Below are positions 19,350 to 27,277 of a DNA stretch of 64,000 nucleotides, one piece after another. Source of the stretch: Tunicatimonas sp964551335 (GTDB lineage Bacteria > Bacteroidota > Bacteroidia > Cytophagales > Cyclobacteriaceae); the NCBI GenBank assembly GCA_964551335.1, contig CAZKCO010000026.1, forward strand, positions 1 to 64,000. The letters are read 5' to 3'. The notes beneath the pieces were generated by a model. The model was not told where the DNA came from and did not search any database. It worked only from the letters and a program-made list of their open reading frames with translations. The stretch's first letter is position 1; every line of letters starts with the position of its first letter. Both the position numbers and the translations under genes were made by a program.

Positions 19350-19442
19350 TGAGCAAGAATTTCGTTGGAGATTAACAGCGATAAGTTAGAGCTATTTGAG
19401 TAGATTTTTCGTCTTCTCCAGGACGAATTTACTTTCCACGAA

Positions 19443-20525
19443 TCAAGAAAGGTATTTTTGCAATAGGGTGAGCATCTGGCGATCCAGCTTGTGGCCCTTA
19501 TAATCTTCGTAATCAACATCTGACCGGCCACTATCGAGGACTCCAAAGGAGCCTCGTAAATTCCAAAGAGCCCAGCCCCACCCCGCTTCTTGCCACAGTT
19601 GAAGTAGATCTTCCATCCAGGCCAAAGCCACTTCGTGGGGAGTTTGATTGTAGGCTCCCCACTCTCCTACGTGCACTTCAACCCCCTGATCAACCACCTT
19701 TTGCCAAGGCTCAATCAGCCGCTGCCGGAGTACCGCCTGGTCTACTGTACCTTCATCAGTAGTCAGCGGCCAGTCCGGTACCGGCCAGGTATCGCTACCC
19801 GGTATCCAGGAAGCTTCGTGGTGGCTTACCCGCATGGGATCGTAGCCCCGAGTGCTTTGTACTACATTCTCATCCACAAAACCAAGAATTGGTTGTCGGC
19901 CCACGGCAATGCCATCGGCCACGATCAACCGGTCAGGGTCCGCATCCCGAATGGCCTCAATGACCGAAAGCATCACCGGGTTATGCTTCTCCTCAGAAAT
20001 ATTGGGCGGCTCGTTGAGTAAATCAAAGCTCAAATGATAGTTAGGAATTCCCCTATACCGTTTGGCAAAAGTACGCCAGTGAAAACGGGTAGCATCCTGG
20101 GCTTCTTCATCTTCAAATAGTTGATAAGGCTCCAGTTCGCCCCGGTTAATGCAGTAGCCCGGTGCCCGATGGAAGTTCAGATTAACGTGTACTCCGTACT
20201 TTTGTCCGTAGGCAATGGCCTGGTCAATATGCTTGAGGGTGGCTTCATCAATTTTACTCCAGTCATTCACATCGCCCCAGGTCCAGTACGACATCGGCAG
20301 GCGGGCGAAGTTGAATCCCCAATCGGCCATCATGGAAAAATCACTCTCCCGGAAGGGTTCGTTGGTTCGTCCGCTAAACTTTTCCAGCAGATTAAATCCC
20401 TTCCACATTGGAATGTTGCTGGCGGTAACTTCGGGCACTTTTCGGGAGGTTTTGCAGGCAGGCAAACCCGTGGCGGCCAGCACTGCACTAGCGGCGGTGG
20501 TTTTTACAAACTTTCGGCGACGCAT
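19443..20525 (-). CDS. Glycoside hydrolase family 5 (cellulase-type) lipoprotein
   Basis: 360 residues. The N-terminus MRRRKFVKTT...LPAC combines a twin-arginine pattern with a lipobox (C24), so a cell-envelope lipoprotein is likely. GH5 signatures: WKGFNLLEKF at the barrel start, RLPMSYW, HVNLNFHRAPG, acid/base E172 in DLLNEPP and nucleophile E288 in VHVGEWGAYN. Such enzymes cut internal beta-1,4 or beta-1,3 links in glucans or mannans. Exact specificity is unclear. Lies 14 bases downstream of the propeller gene, so same operon, and near SusCD and GH10. Confidence 0.92.
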   Translation of the reverse strand: MRRRKFVKTTAASAVLAATGLPACKTSRKVPEVTASNIPMWKGFNLLEKFSGRTNEPFRESDFSMMADWGFNFARLPMSYWTWGDVNDWSKIDEATLKHIDQAIAYGQKYGVHVNLNFHRAPGYCINRGELEPYQLFEDEEAQDATRFHWRTFAKRYRGIPNYHLSFDLLNEPPNISEEKHNPVMLSVIEAIRDADPDRLIVADGIAVGRQPILGFVDENVVQSTRGYDPMRVSHHEASWIPGSDTWPVPDWPLTTDEGTVDQAVLRQRLIEPWQKVVDQGVEVHVGEWGAYNQTPHEVALAWMEDLLQLWQEAGWGWALWNLRGSFGVLDSGRSDVDYEDYKGHKLDRQMLTLLQKYLS

Positions 20526-20539
20526 CTCAGAATAACTGA

Positions 20540-21841
20540 TTAAGAATTGTTGATAATATCCTGAATATCTACTAAATACATTTGTCTTCGGCCGTTTTGG
20601 TGGGTGGAGTCAAATACTACCTGGGTGCCTTGTTGATTACTTCGCGGATGCAGATCGCAGCGCCATTCTCCTTTAAACATTGGTGGTTCATAAAACTGCC
20701 CCAGCACTACTTTCCGGTCGGAAGGTACGTGGTATAGATAGAGTGTCTGCAGTCGACGTTGGTCGTTGGAGGGATAGGTATCGTTTAAAATCCACTCGCC
20801 GTTAGTATTGGGCACGTAAGTATTATGGCCGTTTACGGTCATCTTTCCCTCGCCCACGATCTCCACATGATCTGTTTGGTCTTCAAACAGATAAAAGGCA
20901 GCTTTTTTCCCTTCAGGTTTAGTCCAGGCACAGATGTGCTTCGGGTCGCGCCAGATAAAGTGGGAGGTATGGCCGGATGGATCAAGAACGTAGGGATCGG
21001 TTCCGTCGGCATTGATGGTGAACATCCGGGTGGTAAACCCGCCACTGGAGGCTTTAGGATCGTTGGCCGGAGCTTCCCGCCAGCGGTGCAAAAAGATCAG
21101 TCGTTTACTGTCAGGGCTTACCAGCAAATGATTGAAATAATGCCATTTGTCCTCCAGCGATTTCCCCAAGTAAGGAATAGCCGCGGCATCCGCCAGAGAG
21201 AATATCAACTCACTCTTGCCGGTTTTCATTTCCATGCGGTATAGCCCGATATCCTCAGGTGCCTTAGCTTCCGCGTAAGGATCAGGAATACCCGGATAAC
21301 CGTAGCCAGGGCGCATGTTTTGTATCCGGTTAAATTCCGTTCCCACGGCGTAGGTGCCATCTGGACTAAGGGCGTAGATGGGCTTGGGCAGTATTTGCTC
21401 CTCGGACGTTCGGATGTTTAAGACGCGGCTGATGTATTGTCCATCCAACTGATCATTCCAAATGATCTGTTCATTCGAGCCCGGAATCCACTGTAGCATA
21501 CAACCCTGCTGCCAGCCCCAGGAGTTGCTTTCGCCCAGTTCTACCCATCGGGGCTGACCTTCGGGGTCGCCATTTTCTAAATCAACCATACCAATTTTTA
21601 TGACATCATTTTCGGTAGGTGAGCGGCGGGGAACATCCACTTCCATTCCCAGCACATAACGTCCCGAGGGGTCGAACTGCCACTTATCGTAGTAACCAAA
21701 CCAGTGGGCTTTGGGTCCCTGGGTGATGGCCCTTACCGGAACTTCCTGAGGCCGGAGAAAAGAGGGTACGGAAGAAATAGACGGAATTAGAGAAATAGCA
21801 CCCAGTTGAGCGGCCTGGGTCAGAAAATCACGACGGAACAT
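20540..21841 (-). CDS. Exported TolB/oligogalacturonide-lyase-like beta-propeller protein
   Basis: 433 residues. Twin-arginine-like N-terminus (MFRRDFLTQAAQLGAISL). Repeated WD40/PD40-like blades are visible (KWQFDPSGRYVLGM, YALSPDGTYAVG, NHLLVSPDSKRLIFLHRW, RCDLHPRSNQQGTQVVFD). The His-bearing blades (HYFNHLLVSPDSKRL, HTSHFIWRD, GHNTYVP, RCDLHP) recall PL22 oligogalacturonide lyases, where several His and Gln bind a metal in the propeller centre. A lyase or a binding role are both possible. First gene before GH5 in a two-gene operon in a glycan-use region. Confidence 0.75.
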   Translation of the reverse strand: MFRRDFLTQAAQLGAISLIPSISSVPSFLRPQEVPVRAITQGPKAHWFGYYDKWQFDPSGRYVLGMEVDVPRRSPTENDVIKIGMVDLENGDPEGQPRWVELGESNSWGWQQGCMLQWIPGSNEQIIWNDQLDGQYISRVLNIRTSEEQILPKPIYALSPDGTYAVGTEFNRIQNMRPGYGYPGIPDPYAEAKAPEDIGLYRMEMKTGKSELIFSLADAAAIPYLGKSLEDKWHYFNHLLVSPDSKRLIFLHRWREAPANDPKASSGGFTTRMFTINADGTDPYVLDPSGHTSHFIWRDPKHICAWTKPEGKKAAFYLFEDQTDHVEIVGEGKMTVNGHNTYVPNTNGEWILNDTYPSNDQRRLQTLYLYHVPSDRKVVLGQFYEPPMFKGEWRCDLHPRSNQQGTQVVFDSTHQNGRRQMYLVDIQDIINNS

Positions 21842-22076
21842 AGAATTAGGTATGGATTAGTGATAATTTTCTTTAAAAATAGTATTATATTTTACTAATA
21901 ACCTAACTAAAGCCATATTTCAAATGGCAGTAGTTTCACCACCAAAGCTGAATTTTCAAAAAATAATTGTAAACTACTGTCGTTCCAATTTCATTAAAAA
22001 GCATGGTTGAATTGGATAGCGAACGTGATCTGTTGTTCAAAAAAATACCATCGATACAACATAAACCTATGTATTT

Positions 22077-23141
22077 ATGAGATTTTACTCCCTCTTCTCT
22101 AGCTTAGGACTCTTGGCCGTGGTGCTGATTGGCAACCAATTTGATACCGCGGAAACCACCTTACGTGAACAAGCCCCCTTCCCGGTAGGAGTGGCGGTGA
22201 GCCCGCAACGAATAACCCAGCCGGAGTACGCTAAAGTGGTAGGTCAGGAATTTAGCAGCCTTACGGCCGAAAATGTTATGAAACCTCAGTATATCTGGGC
22301 CGGAGAACGAGACTACGATTTTAGTAAAGGCGATTCCTTAATCGCTTTTGCTGAAGCCCATAGCCAGCAAGTACACGGCCATACGCTAGTCTGGCACAAT
22401 ATGCAGCCCAAATGGCTAAGAGAGTCGGCTGAAAACTACGATTCCGCAGCTTTGGAAAACTTGCTGCGCGATTATATTCAGGCGGTGGTGAAACACTACC
22501 GGGGAAAGGTAGTGAGCTGGGATGTGGTAAATGAAGCCGTGGCCTCCGATGGTAATGGGATGAGAAAGTCAGTCTATCAACAGAAGTTAGGAGATGATTT
22601 TGTAGCTCGCTGTCACCGCTACGCCCGCCAGGCTGATCCTGATGCGTTGCTTTTTTACAATGACTACAGCGTAGCCTCCAATCCAGGTAAACTCAAGACT
22701 ATTCTGGCCATGGTCGATGATTTTCAGGCCCGAGGAATTCCTCTCGACGGAATCGGGATGCAGATGCACATCGGTGTGGATTTATCCATGGACAACTTCC
22801 AAAATGCACTGGATGAAATATCCCGCCGGGGATTAAAGATTCACCTGTCAGAAGTCGATATTAAAACCAACCCTGATGGTAAATTATCGGACTTAACTCC
22901 CAAATTGGCTGAAGCCCAGCGGCAAACAATGGCAGAGATTGTCCGGCGTTATAATCAGTTACCGGAAGAGAGTAAGTTCGCCATTACTTTTTGGGGACTG
23001 CGTGATAATGAAAGCTGGTTGACTAATCATACCGGTTTTCCTCAGTGGCCGCTCCTTTTCGACCAGAACTTTCAGAAAAAACCCATGTACCAGGGATTTT
23101 TAGATGGGTTGGAGACGGTTCAATCCAACGCCAACGAATAA
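22077..23141 (+). CDS. Endo-1,4-beta-xylanase, glycoside hydrolase family 10
   Basis: 354 residues. Signal peptide (LFSSLGLLAVVLIG), then one GH10 barrel with the family landmarks: TAENVMKPQYIW, VHGHTLVWHNMQPKW, acid/base E153 in SWDVVNEAVA, LFYNDYS, GIGMQMHIG, nucleophile E259 in IHLSEVDIK, and ITFWGLRDNESW near the end. It hydrolyses internal xylan bonds. No CBM is attached. It is divergent from the GH5/propeller operon and fits a xylan-type glycan for the SusCD system. Confidence 0.97.
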   Translation: MRFYSLFSSLGLLAVVLIGNQFDTAETTLREQAPFPVGVAVSPQRITQPEYAKVVGQEFSSLTAENVMKPQYIWAGERDYDFSKGDSLIAFAEAHSQQVHGHTLVWHNMQPKWLRESAENYDSAALENLLRDYIQAVVKHYRGKVVSWDVVNEAVASDGNGMRKSVYQQKLGDDFVARCHRYARQADPDALLFYNDYSVASNPGKLKTILAMVDDFQARGIPLDGIGMQMHIGVDLSMDNFQNALDEISRRGLKIHLSEVDIKTNPDGKLSDLTPKLAEAQRQTMAEIVRRYNQLPEESKFAITFWGLRDNESWLTNHTGFPQWPLLFDQNFQKKPMYQGFLDGLETVQSNANE

Positions 23142-23157
23142 TGACTAACCAGATTAC

Positions 23158-23256
23158 ATGAATAAACGCCACGTCATAATTGCTGCCCTTGTTATCATTG
23201 TTCTGGGGCTTCTGGTAATTCTCTACGGCTATTCTATTTATTCTCCTCGCTTTTAG
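23158..23256 (+). CDS. Possible 32-residue single-helix membrane peptide
   Basis: 33 codons starting 16 bases after the xylanase stop: MNKRHV, then a continuous hydrophobic helix (VIIAALVIIVLGLLVILYGY), then IYSPRF and TAG. The short positively charged start with one long helix is typical of real small membrane proteins, but nothing else supports expression. Function unknown. Confidence 0.4.
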   Translation: MNKRHVIIAALVIIVLGLLVILYGYSIYSPRF

Positions 23257-23324
23257 CAATACGGTTTTGCTCCCTATTTTTTATATCGATAGGAATTACC
23301 CCCGGATTCACTAGTTTTGTGCCA

Positions 23325-23527
23325 GGCTGAGGTGATGCCAGTACTCGATGCTGGTATTGAAAAGGGAAACCGGTGGAAATCCGGTGCAGTCCTCGCTGCT
23401 GTAACTCCGGGCTAATCTATATTAGCTCATTTTGGTGCTCATACCTGTGATCACTGCCCGCCTCAGACTATGCAAGGCGGGTGGGAAGATCAGCACCATA
23501 GGAGAAGCCAGAAGACCTGCCTGAGCC
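23325..23527 (+). promoter_or_regulatory. Cobalamin (adenosylcobalamin-type) riboswitch 1, upstream of btuFCD
   Basis: Class features in order: a P1 strand GGCTGAGG (23325-23332) pairing with CCTGAGCC (23520-23527), the conserved GGGAAACCGGTGGAAATCC core, GCAGTCCTCGCTGCTGTAA, a GC-rich hairpin around CCCGCCTC...GGCGGG, and the B12 box AGCCAGAAGACCTGCC (23506-23521). A TAGTTTTG -7 element sits at 23312-23319, just before the P1 strand, placing the transcript start at the riboswitch edge. The btuF ATG is 43 bases beyond it. Ligand binding would lower expression of the uptake genes. Confidence 0.96.
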
Positions 23528-23570
23528 AATTTCTGTATGCTTTCGAGGATTGAAGCAAAAAGATAGCTCT

Positions 23571-24773
23571 ATGAAACTACCCGACTACGCATATCGAAAT
23601 TCACCCGAATCTGCCAGTAAATTGATCTCCTGGGGCAGGATAATTATTGCGGCATTTCTCGGAATAGGATTGTCTCAGTGTAGTTCACCCGAGAAGTCCT
23701 ACGAAAGTTCAGTTCAAGCAGATGTTGATAGCAACTCCAATACAGTAATTCAATATGCGGAGGGATTTGATGTTGAATATAAAGACACTTATAAGCTAGT
23801 CTGTATATACTCGAGTAATGATACATTGTGCTACTTGCTCCTGCCAATAGAAGCATCAATACCTGCTGGTGTGCCTTTTGATCAACTCATTAGTGTTCCG
23901 GTAGAGCGAATTGTTACCCAGTCAACCACTCATCTGGGCTTTATTTGCGCTTTGGATGCACGTAATACTGTTATTGGGGTTGATAATGCCAGCTATATCT
24001 ACGATTCAATTTTCACTCAGGCGGTAGCCGAGGGAAAGATTCAGGAGGTAGGTAGTGGAGCTTCACTCAATGCCGAACGGCTGGTAGCGCTGCAACCGGA
24101 TGTGCTGTTAGTCTCGAGCATGCCCGACACCGGCCTGGATGCCTACCAGAAGTTTATTGATCTGGGAATTCCGGTTTTACCCGTAGCAGAGTGGATGGAA
24201 GCCAGTCCCTTAGGGAAAGCCGAGTGGATAAAGCTGTTTGCAGCCCTTTTGAACCAGGAGGAACAGGCATCAGTCCACTTTTCCCAAATAACCCAAGCCT
24301 ACGACAGTCTGCTGGCTGTTGGAAAGAGGGTTAATGAGCCAACGTCGGTTATCGTAGGCTCTCCTTTTCAGGGAAGCTGGTACGTGCCGGGAGCCATTAG
24401 CTACCGGGGAGCACTGATCCGGCAAGCGGGTGGAACCTGGGATTGGAGCCTGGATTCTTCTGCCGTGAGTTTTCCAGTAGATTTTGAGCAAATGTACGAG
24501 TACGGCCTAAACGCCAATGTTTGGCTTGATCCCGGGCAGGCTTTCACTAAGGAAGAACTTTTGGGCTTAGATGCTCGCTTCGCTGATTTTGAGGCGTTTC
24601 AAGAAAACCAAATTTACAATAGTAACCGAAGGTTGAATGCTTCCCAAAGCGGTAACGACTACTACGAAAGCGGTGCGGTATACCCCCAGCGAATTCTGGC
24701 CGATCTGCTAAAAATACTGCATCCGGAACTACTCCCCCACCACGAACTTTACTACTACCAACCGATTCGCTGA
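23571..24773 (+). CDS. btuF: Cobalamin ABC transporter substrate-binding lipoprotein (BtuF-like)
   Basis: 400 residues from the ATG at 23571. A TTG 21 bases upstream in frame is less likely. Lipoprotein signal GIGLSQC after an unusually long N-terminal tail. The binding-protein fold is seen in VERIVTQSTTHLGFICALDA, VIGVDNASYIYD, VGSGASLNAERLVALQPDVLL and LGIPVLPVAEWMEASPLGKAEW, the class III periplasmic binding protein pattern of BtuF/FhuD. It delivers cobalamin to BtuCD. It is the first gene after riboswitch 1, and its stop overlaps the btuC start by one base. Heme or siderophore would be the alternative ligand without the riboswitch; with it, B12 is most likely. Confidence 0.9.
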   Translation: MKLPDYAYRNSPESASKLISWGRIIIAAFLGIGLSQCSSPEKSYESSVQADVDSNSNTVIQYAEGFDVEYKDTYKLVCIYSSNDTLCYLLLPIEASIPAGVPFDQLISVPVERIVTQSTTHLGFICALDARNTVIGVDNASYIYDSIFTQAVAEGKIQEVGSGASLNAERLVALQPDVLLVSSMPDTGLDAYQKFIDLGIPVLPVAEWMEASPLGKAEWIKLFAALLNQEEQASVHFSQITQAYDSLLAVGKRVNEPTSVIVGSPFQGSWYVPGAISYRGALIRQAGGTWDWSLDSSAVSFPVDFEQMYEYGLNANVWLDPGQAFTKEELLGLDARFADFEAFQENQIYNSNRRLNASQSGNDYYESGAVYPQRILADLLKILHPELLPHHELYYYQPIR

Positions 24774-25861
24774 TGGCTACTACTACCCGACCTAATGTTC
24801 AGTCATCTGCCCCTGCTCGAGAGTTGTCGCCATCAACCTGGTTAATTATTCTCAGCGTAGGCGTATTCGTGTTCACTCTGGCTGATATCGCCTGGGGGTC
24901 GGTAGCAATTCCAATAGAGGATGTGCTACGCGTGGTCATTGGTCAGTCGGCTAGCACTGAAGCCTGGAATAGTATTATACTCAATATCAGAGTGCCTAAA
25001 ACCTTCACGGCCCTGTTAGCCGGTATGGCACTTTCGGTAAGCGGTTTGCAACTCCAGACCTTGTTTCAGAACCCCTTGGCCGGTCCGTCGGTACTGGGTA
25101 TTTCGGCGGGAGCCAGTTTAGGAGTAGCGGCGGTCATGTTGGTTTCGGGTCAGTCAGCGACTCTATACGCTATTCAGCAGGTTGGCGTAGGCCAGGGATG
25201 GTTATTGGTGCTTGCTTCCAGTGCTGGGGCAGCCTTTGTGCTATTGCTGATCCTGGCGGTTTCCCTGCGGGTCAATGATAACATTGTACTGCTGATAATT
25301 GGCATTATGATCGGGAATATAACCCTTTCGGTGGTTAGTATCTGGCAGTACTTTAGTCAACCCGAACAGATTCGTGACTATTTGTTATGGACACTGGGAA
25401 GCTTAGGAAGTGTAACTCCCCGGCAAGTCGGGATTCTAGCGGTATTGACGCTGATTGGGATTATGGGATCATTTTTTCTATCCAAAAATCTTAACGGATT
25501 ACTTTTAGGCGAACGCTACGCCCGAAGCATGGGCTTACCCTTACTGCAAACCCGTATCGGAATAATTGTCTTTACCAGCTTATTAGTTGGTTTAATTACC
25601 GGCTTTTGTGGCCCCATTGGGTTTGTCGGCATAGCGGTACCTCACCTCGTACGCTCCTTGTTTAACACGGCTGACCACCGCTGGCTCATTCCGGGCTGTT
25701 GCCTCATGGGTGCCCTGGTACTACTTGTTTGCGATTTAATTTCGCAGTGGCCGGGAAGTGCCAGAGTATTGCCCATCAATGCAATCACAGCACTATTTGG
25801 TTCGCCAGTGGTGGTTTGGGTGATTCTGCGCCGTAGAAATTTACGCTCTCACTTTCATTAG
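24773..25861 (+). CDS. btuC: Cobalamin ABC transporter permease (BtuC/FecCD family)
   Basis: 362 residues, about ten membrane helices. FecCD-family hallmarks: NIRVPKTFTALLAGMALSVSG, LQTLFQNPLAGPSVLGISAGASLG, LLWTLGSLGSV, and FCGPIGFVGIAVPHLVR, the loop that contacts the ATPase. It forms the membrane channel for B12 import. ATG at 24773 overlaps the btuF stop (translational coupling), and btuD follows after 4 bases. Confidence 0.95.
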   Translation: MATTTRPNVQSSAPARELSPSTWLIILSVGVFVFTLADIAWGSVAIPIEDVLRVVIGQSASTEAWNSIILNIRVPKTFTALLAGMALSVSGLQLQTLFQNPLAGPSVLGISAGASLGVAAVMLVSGQSATLYAIQQVGVGQGWLLVLASSAGAAFVLLLILAVSLRVNDNIVLLIIGIMIGNITLSVVSIWQYFSQPEQIRDYLLWTLGSLGSVTPRQVGILAVLTLIGIMGSFFLSKNLNGLLLGERYARSMGLPLLQTRIGIIVFTSLLVGLITGFCGPIGFVGIAVPHLVRSLFNTADHRWLIPGCCLMGALVLLVCDLISQWPGSARVLPINAITALFGSPVVVWVILRRRNLRSHFH

Positions 25862-25865
25862 CATC

Positions 25866-26897
25866 TTGAAGTTTTTCTCGTCCATATTATCACTACAACA
25901 GTTGCAATTGGGCTACAAGCTGCCTCGGGAACCCCTAGTATTGACTCAAAATCTATCGGAAGAAGTAGGAAAGCAAGAGCTGATTTCCTTAGTGGGACCA
26001 AATGGTACGGGGAAATCCACCTTACTCCGAACGGTGGCTGGTATGCAACATCCACTAGCGGGTGATGTAAAACTCCTGGGAAAAAGTGTCACCACTCTTT
26101 CGGCCCGTCAGCTAGCCAAGTTCGTGAGCGTGGTACTAACGGACAACGTCACCGTAGGCTATATAAGGGCTAGGGAAATTGTGGCCATGGGGAGGTTTCC
26201 GCATACAGGTTGGCTGGGTAGTTTTCTTCCTTCCGACCGCCGTAAAGTCGAGCATGCCATCCAACAGGCGGGAATTGATCACCTGCTAAACAAATCGTTG
26301 TATCAGCTAAGCGATGGTGAGCGTCAAAAGGTGATGATTGCCCGAGCCCTGGCGCAAGATACCCCCCTGATGCTTTTGGATGAACCTACCACGCACTTAG
26401 ATGTTGCCAACCGGGTAAGCATTATTGAACTGCTTAGAAAACTGGTACAAAGCCAGGGCAAAAGCATTTTGTTTTCTACGCATGATATTGAACTGGCACT
26501 ACAGGTCTCGGACCGTATTTGGTTGTTGCATGATCGGAAAATTACGAATAGCACTCCGGAGGATTTAGTACTAAGTGGCTTGCTTAACGAGGTAATGGGT
26601 AGCGAACTTGCCCCTTTTGACCCCCAAAGTGGCACCTTTAAAATCACTCCCATTACCGATAGATATATTTCACTGAAAGGCTCAGGAGTCACCGCCTTAT
26701 GGACCCAACGGGCGCTAGAACGGGTTGGATACCAGATAAAGTCTTTAGCATCGATCGCCGTGGAAGTAGTATCCGCTCAAGAATGGCAATTAAAGCAGGA
26801 CGAACAAATTATCGCTACGGTAGGCACGATTGATGACCTGCTCCAACAACTTTCCCAACTGACAAAAGATCCCAGTACCACCAAACGGCTCACGTAG
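25866..26897 (+). CDS. btuD: Cobalamin ABC transporter ATPase (BtuD-like) with C-terminal extension
   Basis: 343 residues. Walker A GPNGTGKSTLL, Q-loop region SVVLTDNVTVG, signature LSDGERQKVMIARALA, Walker B LMLLDEPTTHLD and the switch STHDIELAL. The ABC core ends near residue 250. About 90 more residues (from FKITPITDRY to the end) form an added domain not needed for ATPase function. The start seems to be TTG at 25866; an in-frame TGA lies upstream and no ATG precedes the first strand. It follows btuC by 4 bases and closes the three-gene operon. Confidence 0.93.
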   Translation: MKFFSSILSLQQLQLGYKLPREPLVLTQNLSEEVGKQELISLVGPNGTGKSTLLRTVAGMQHPLAGDVKLLGKSVTTLSARQLAKFVSVVLTDNVTVGYIRAREIVAMGRFPHTGWLGSFLPSDRRKVEHAIQQAGIDHLLNKSLYQLSDGERQKVMIARALAQDTPLMLLDEPTTHLDVANRVSIIELLRKLVQSQGKSILFSTHDIELALQVSDRIWLLHDRKITNSTPEDLVLSGLLNEVMGSELAPFDPQSGTFKITPITDRYISLKGSGVTALWTQRALERVGYQIKSLASIAVEVVSAQEWQLKQDEQIIATVGTIDDLLQQLSQLTKDPSTTKRLT

Positions 26898-26924
26898 GAA
26901 TTTCTCAATAATGCTACTATATTT

Positions 26925-27116
26925 GGCCAGCACAGGGTTCTGGATCGGTAGCAATCTTATTGATCCAGATTAAAAGGGAATTCGGTGAAAAACCGAAGCT
27001 GTCCCCGCAACTGTAAGCTCTCAAACCAGGCTGCTGTCTAACGATGCCACTGTCCGCCTCATGCGGATGGGAAGGCTACAGCAGCTAGAGTGAGCCAGGA
27101 GACCTGCCCGTTGCCA
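26925..27116 (+). promoter_or_regulatory. Cobalamin riboswitch 2, upstream of btuB-btuG
   Basis: A second cobalamin aptamer: P1 strand TGGC paired with GCCA (27113-27116), core AAGGGAATTCGGTGAAAAACCG, CTGTCCCCGCAACTGTAAGC, GCCACTGTCCGC...GCGGATGGGAAGGC, and the B12 box AGCCAGGAGACCTGCC (27093-27108). A TATATTTG -7 element (26918-26925) abuts its 5' edge, so the receptor genes have their own promoter and B12 control separate from btuFCD. The btuB ATG is about 160 bases downstream, room for an expression platform. Confidence 0.97.
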
Positions 27117-27277
27117 TGTTTCATTCGGGTTTTCGGTGGAAAAACCAGGAGTGTATAGAGTAACCCTACTGGTAATCAGCAACACTCGCTGGCTGAAACT
27201 TCCGCTAGGGCAGTACTTACTGCATTTCTTTTTCTTTCACTAGGCCTGTCTTGCTTTAGATTTTTTATCGTAATGAT

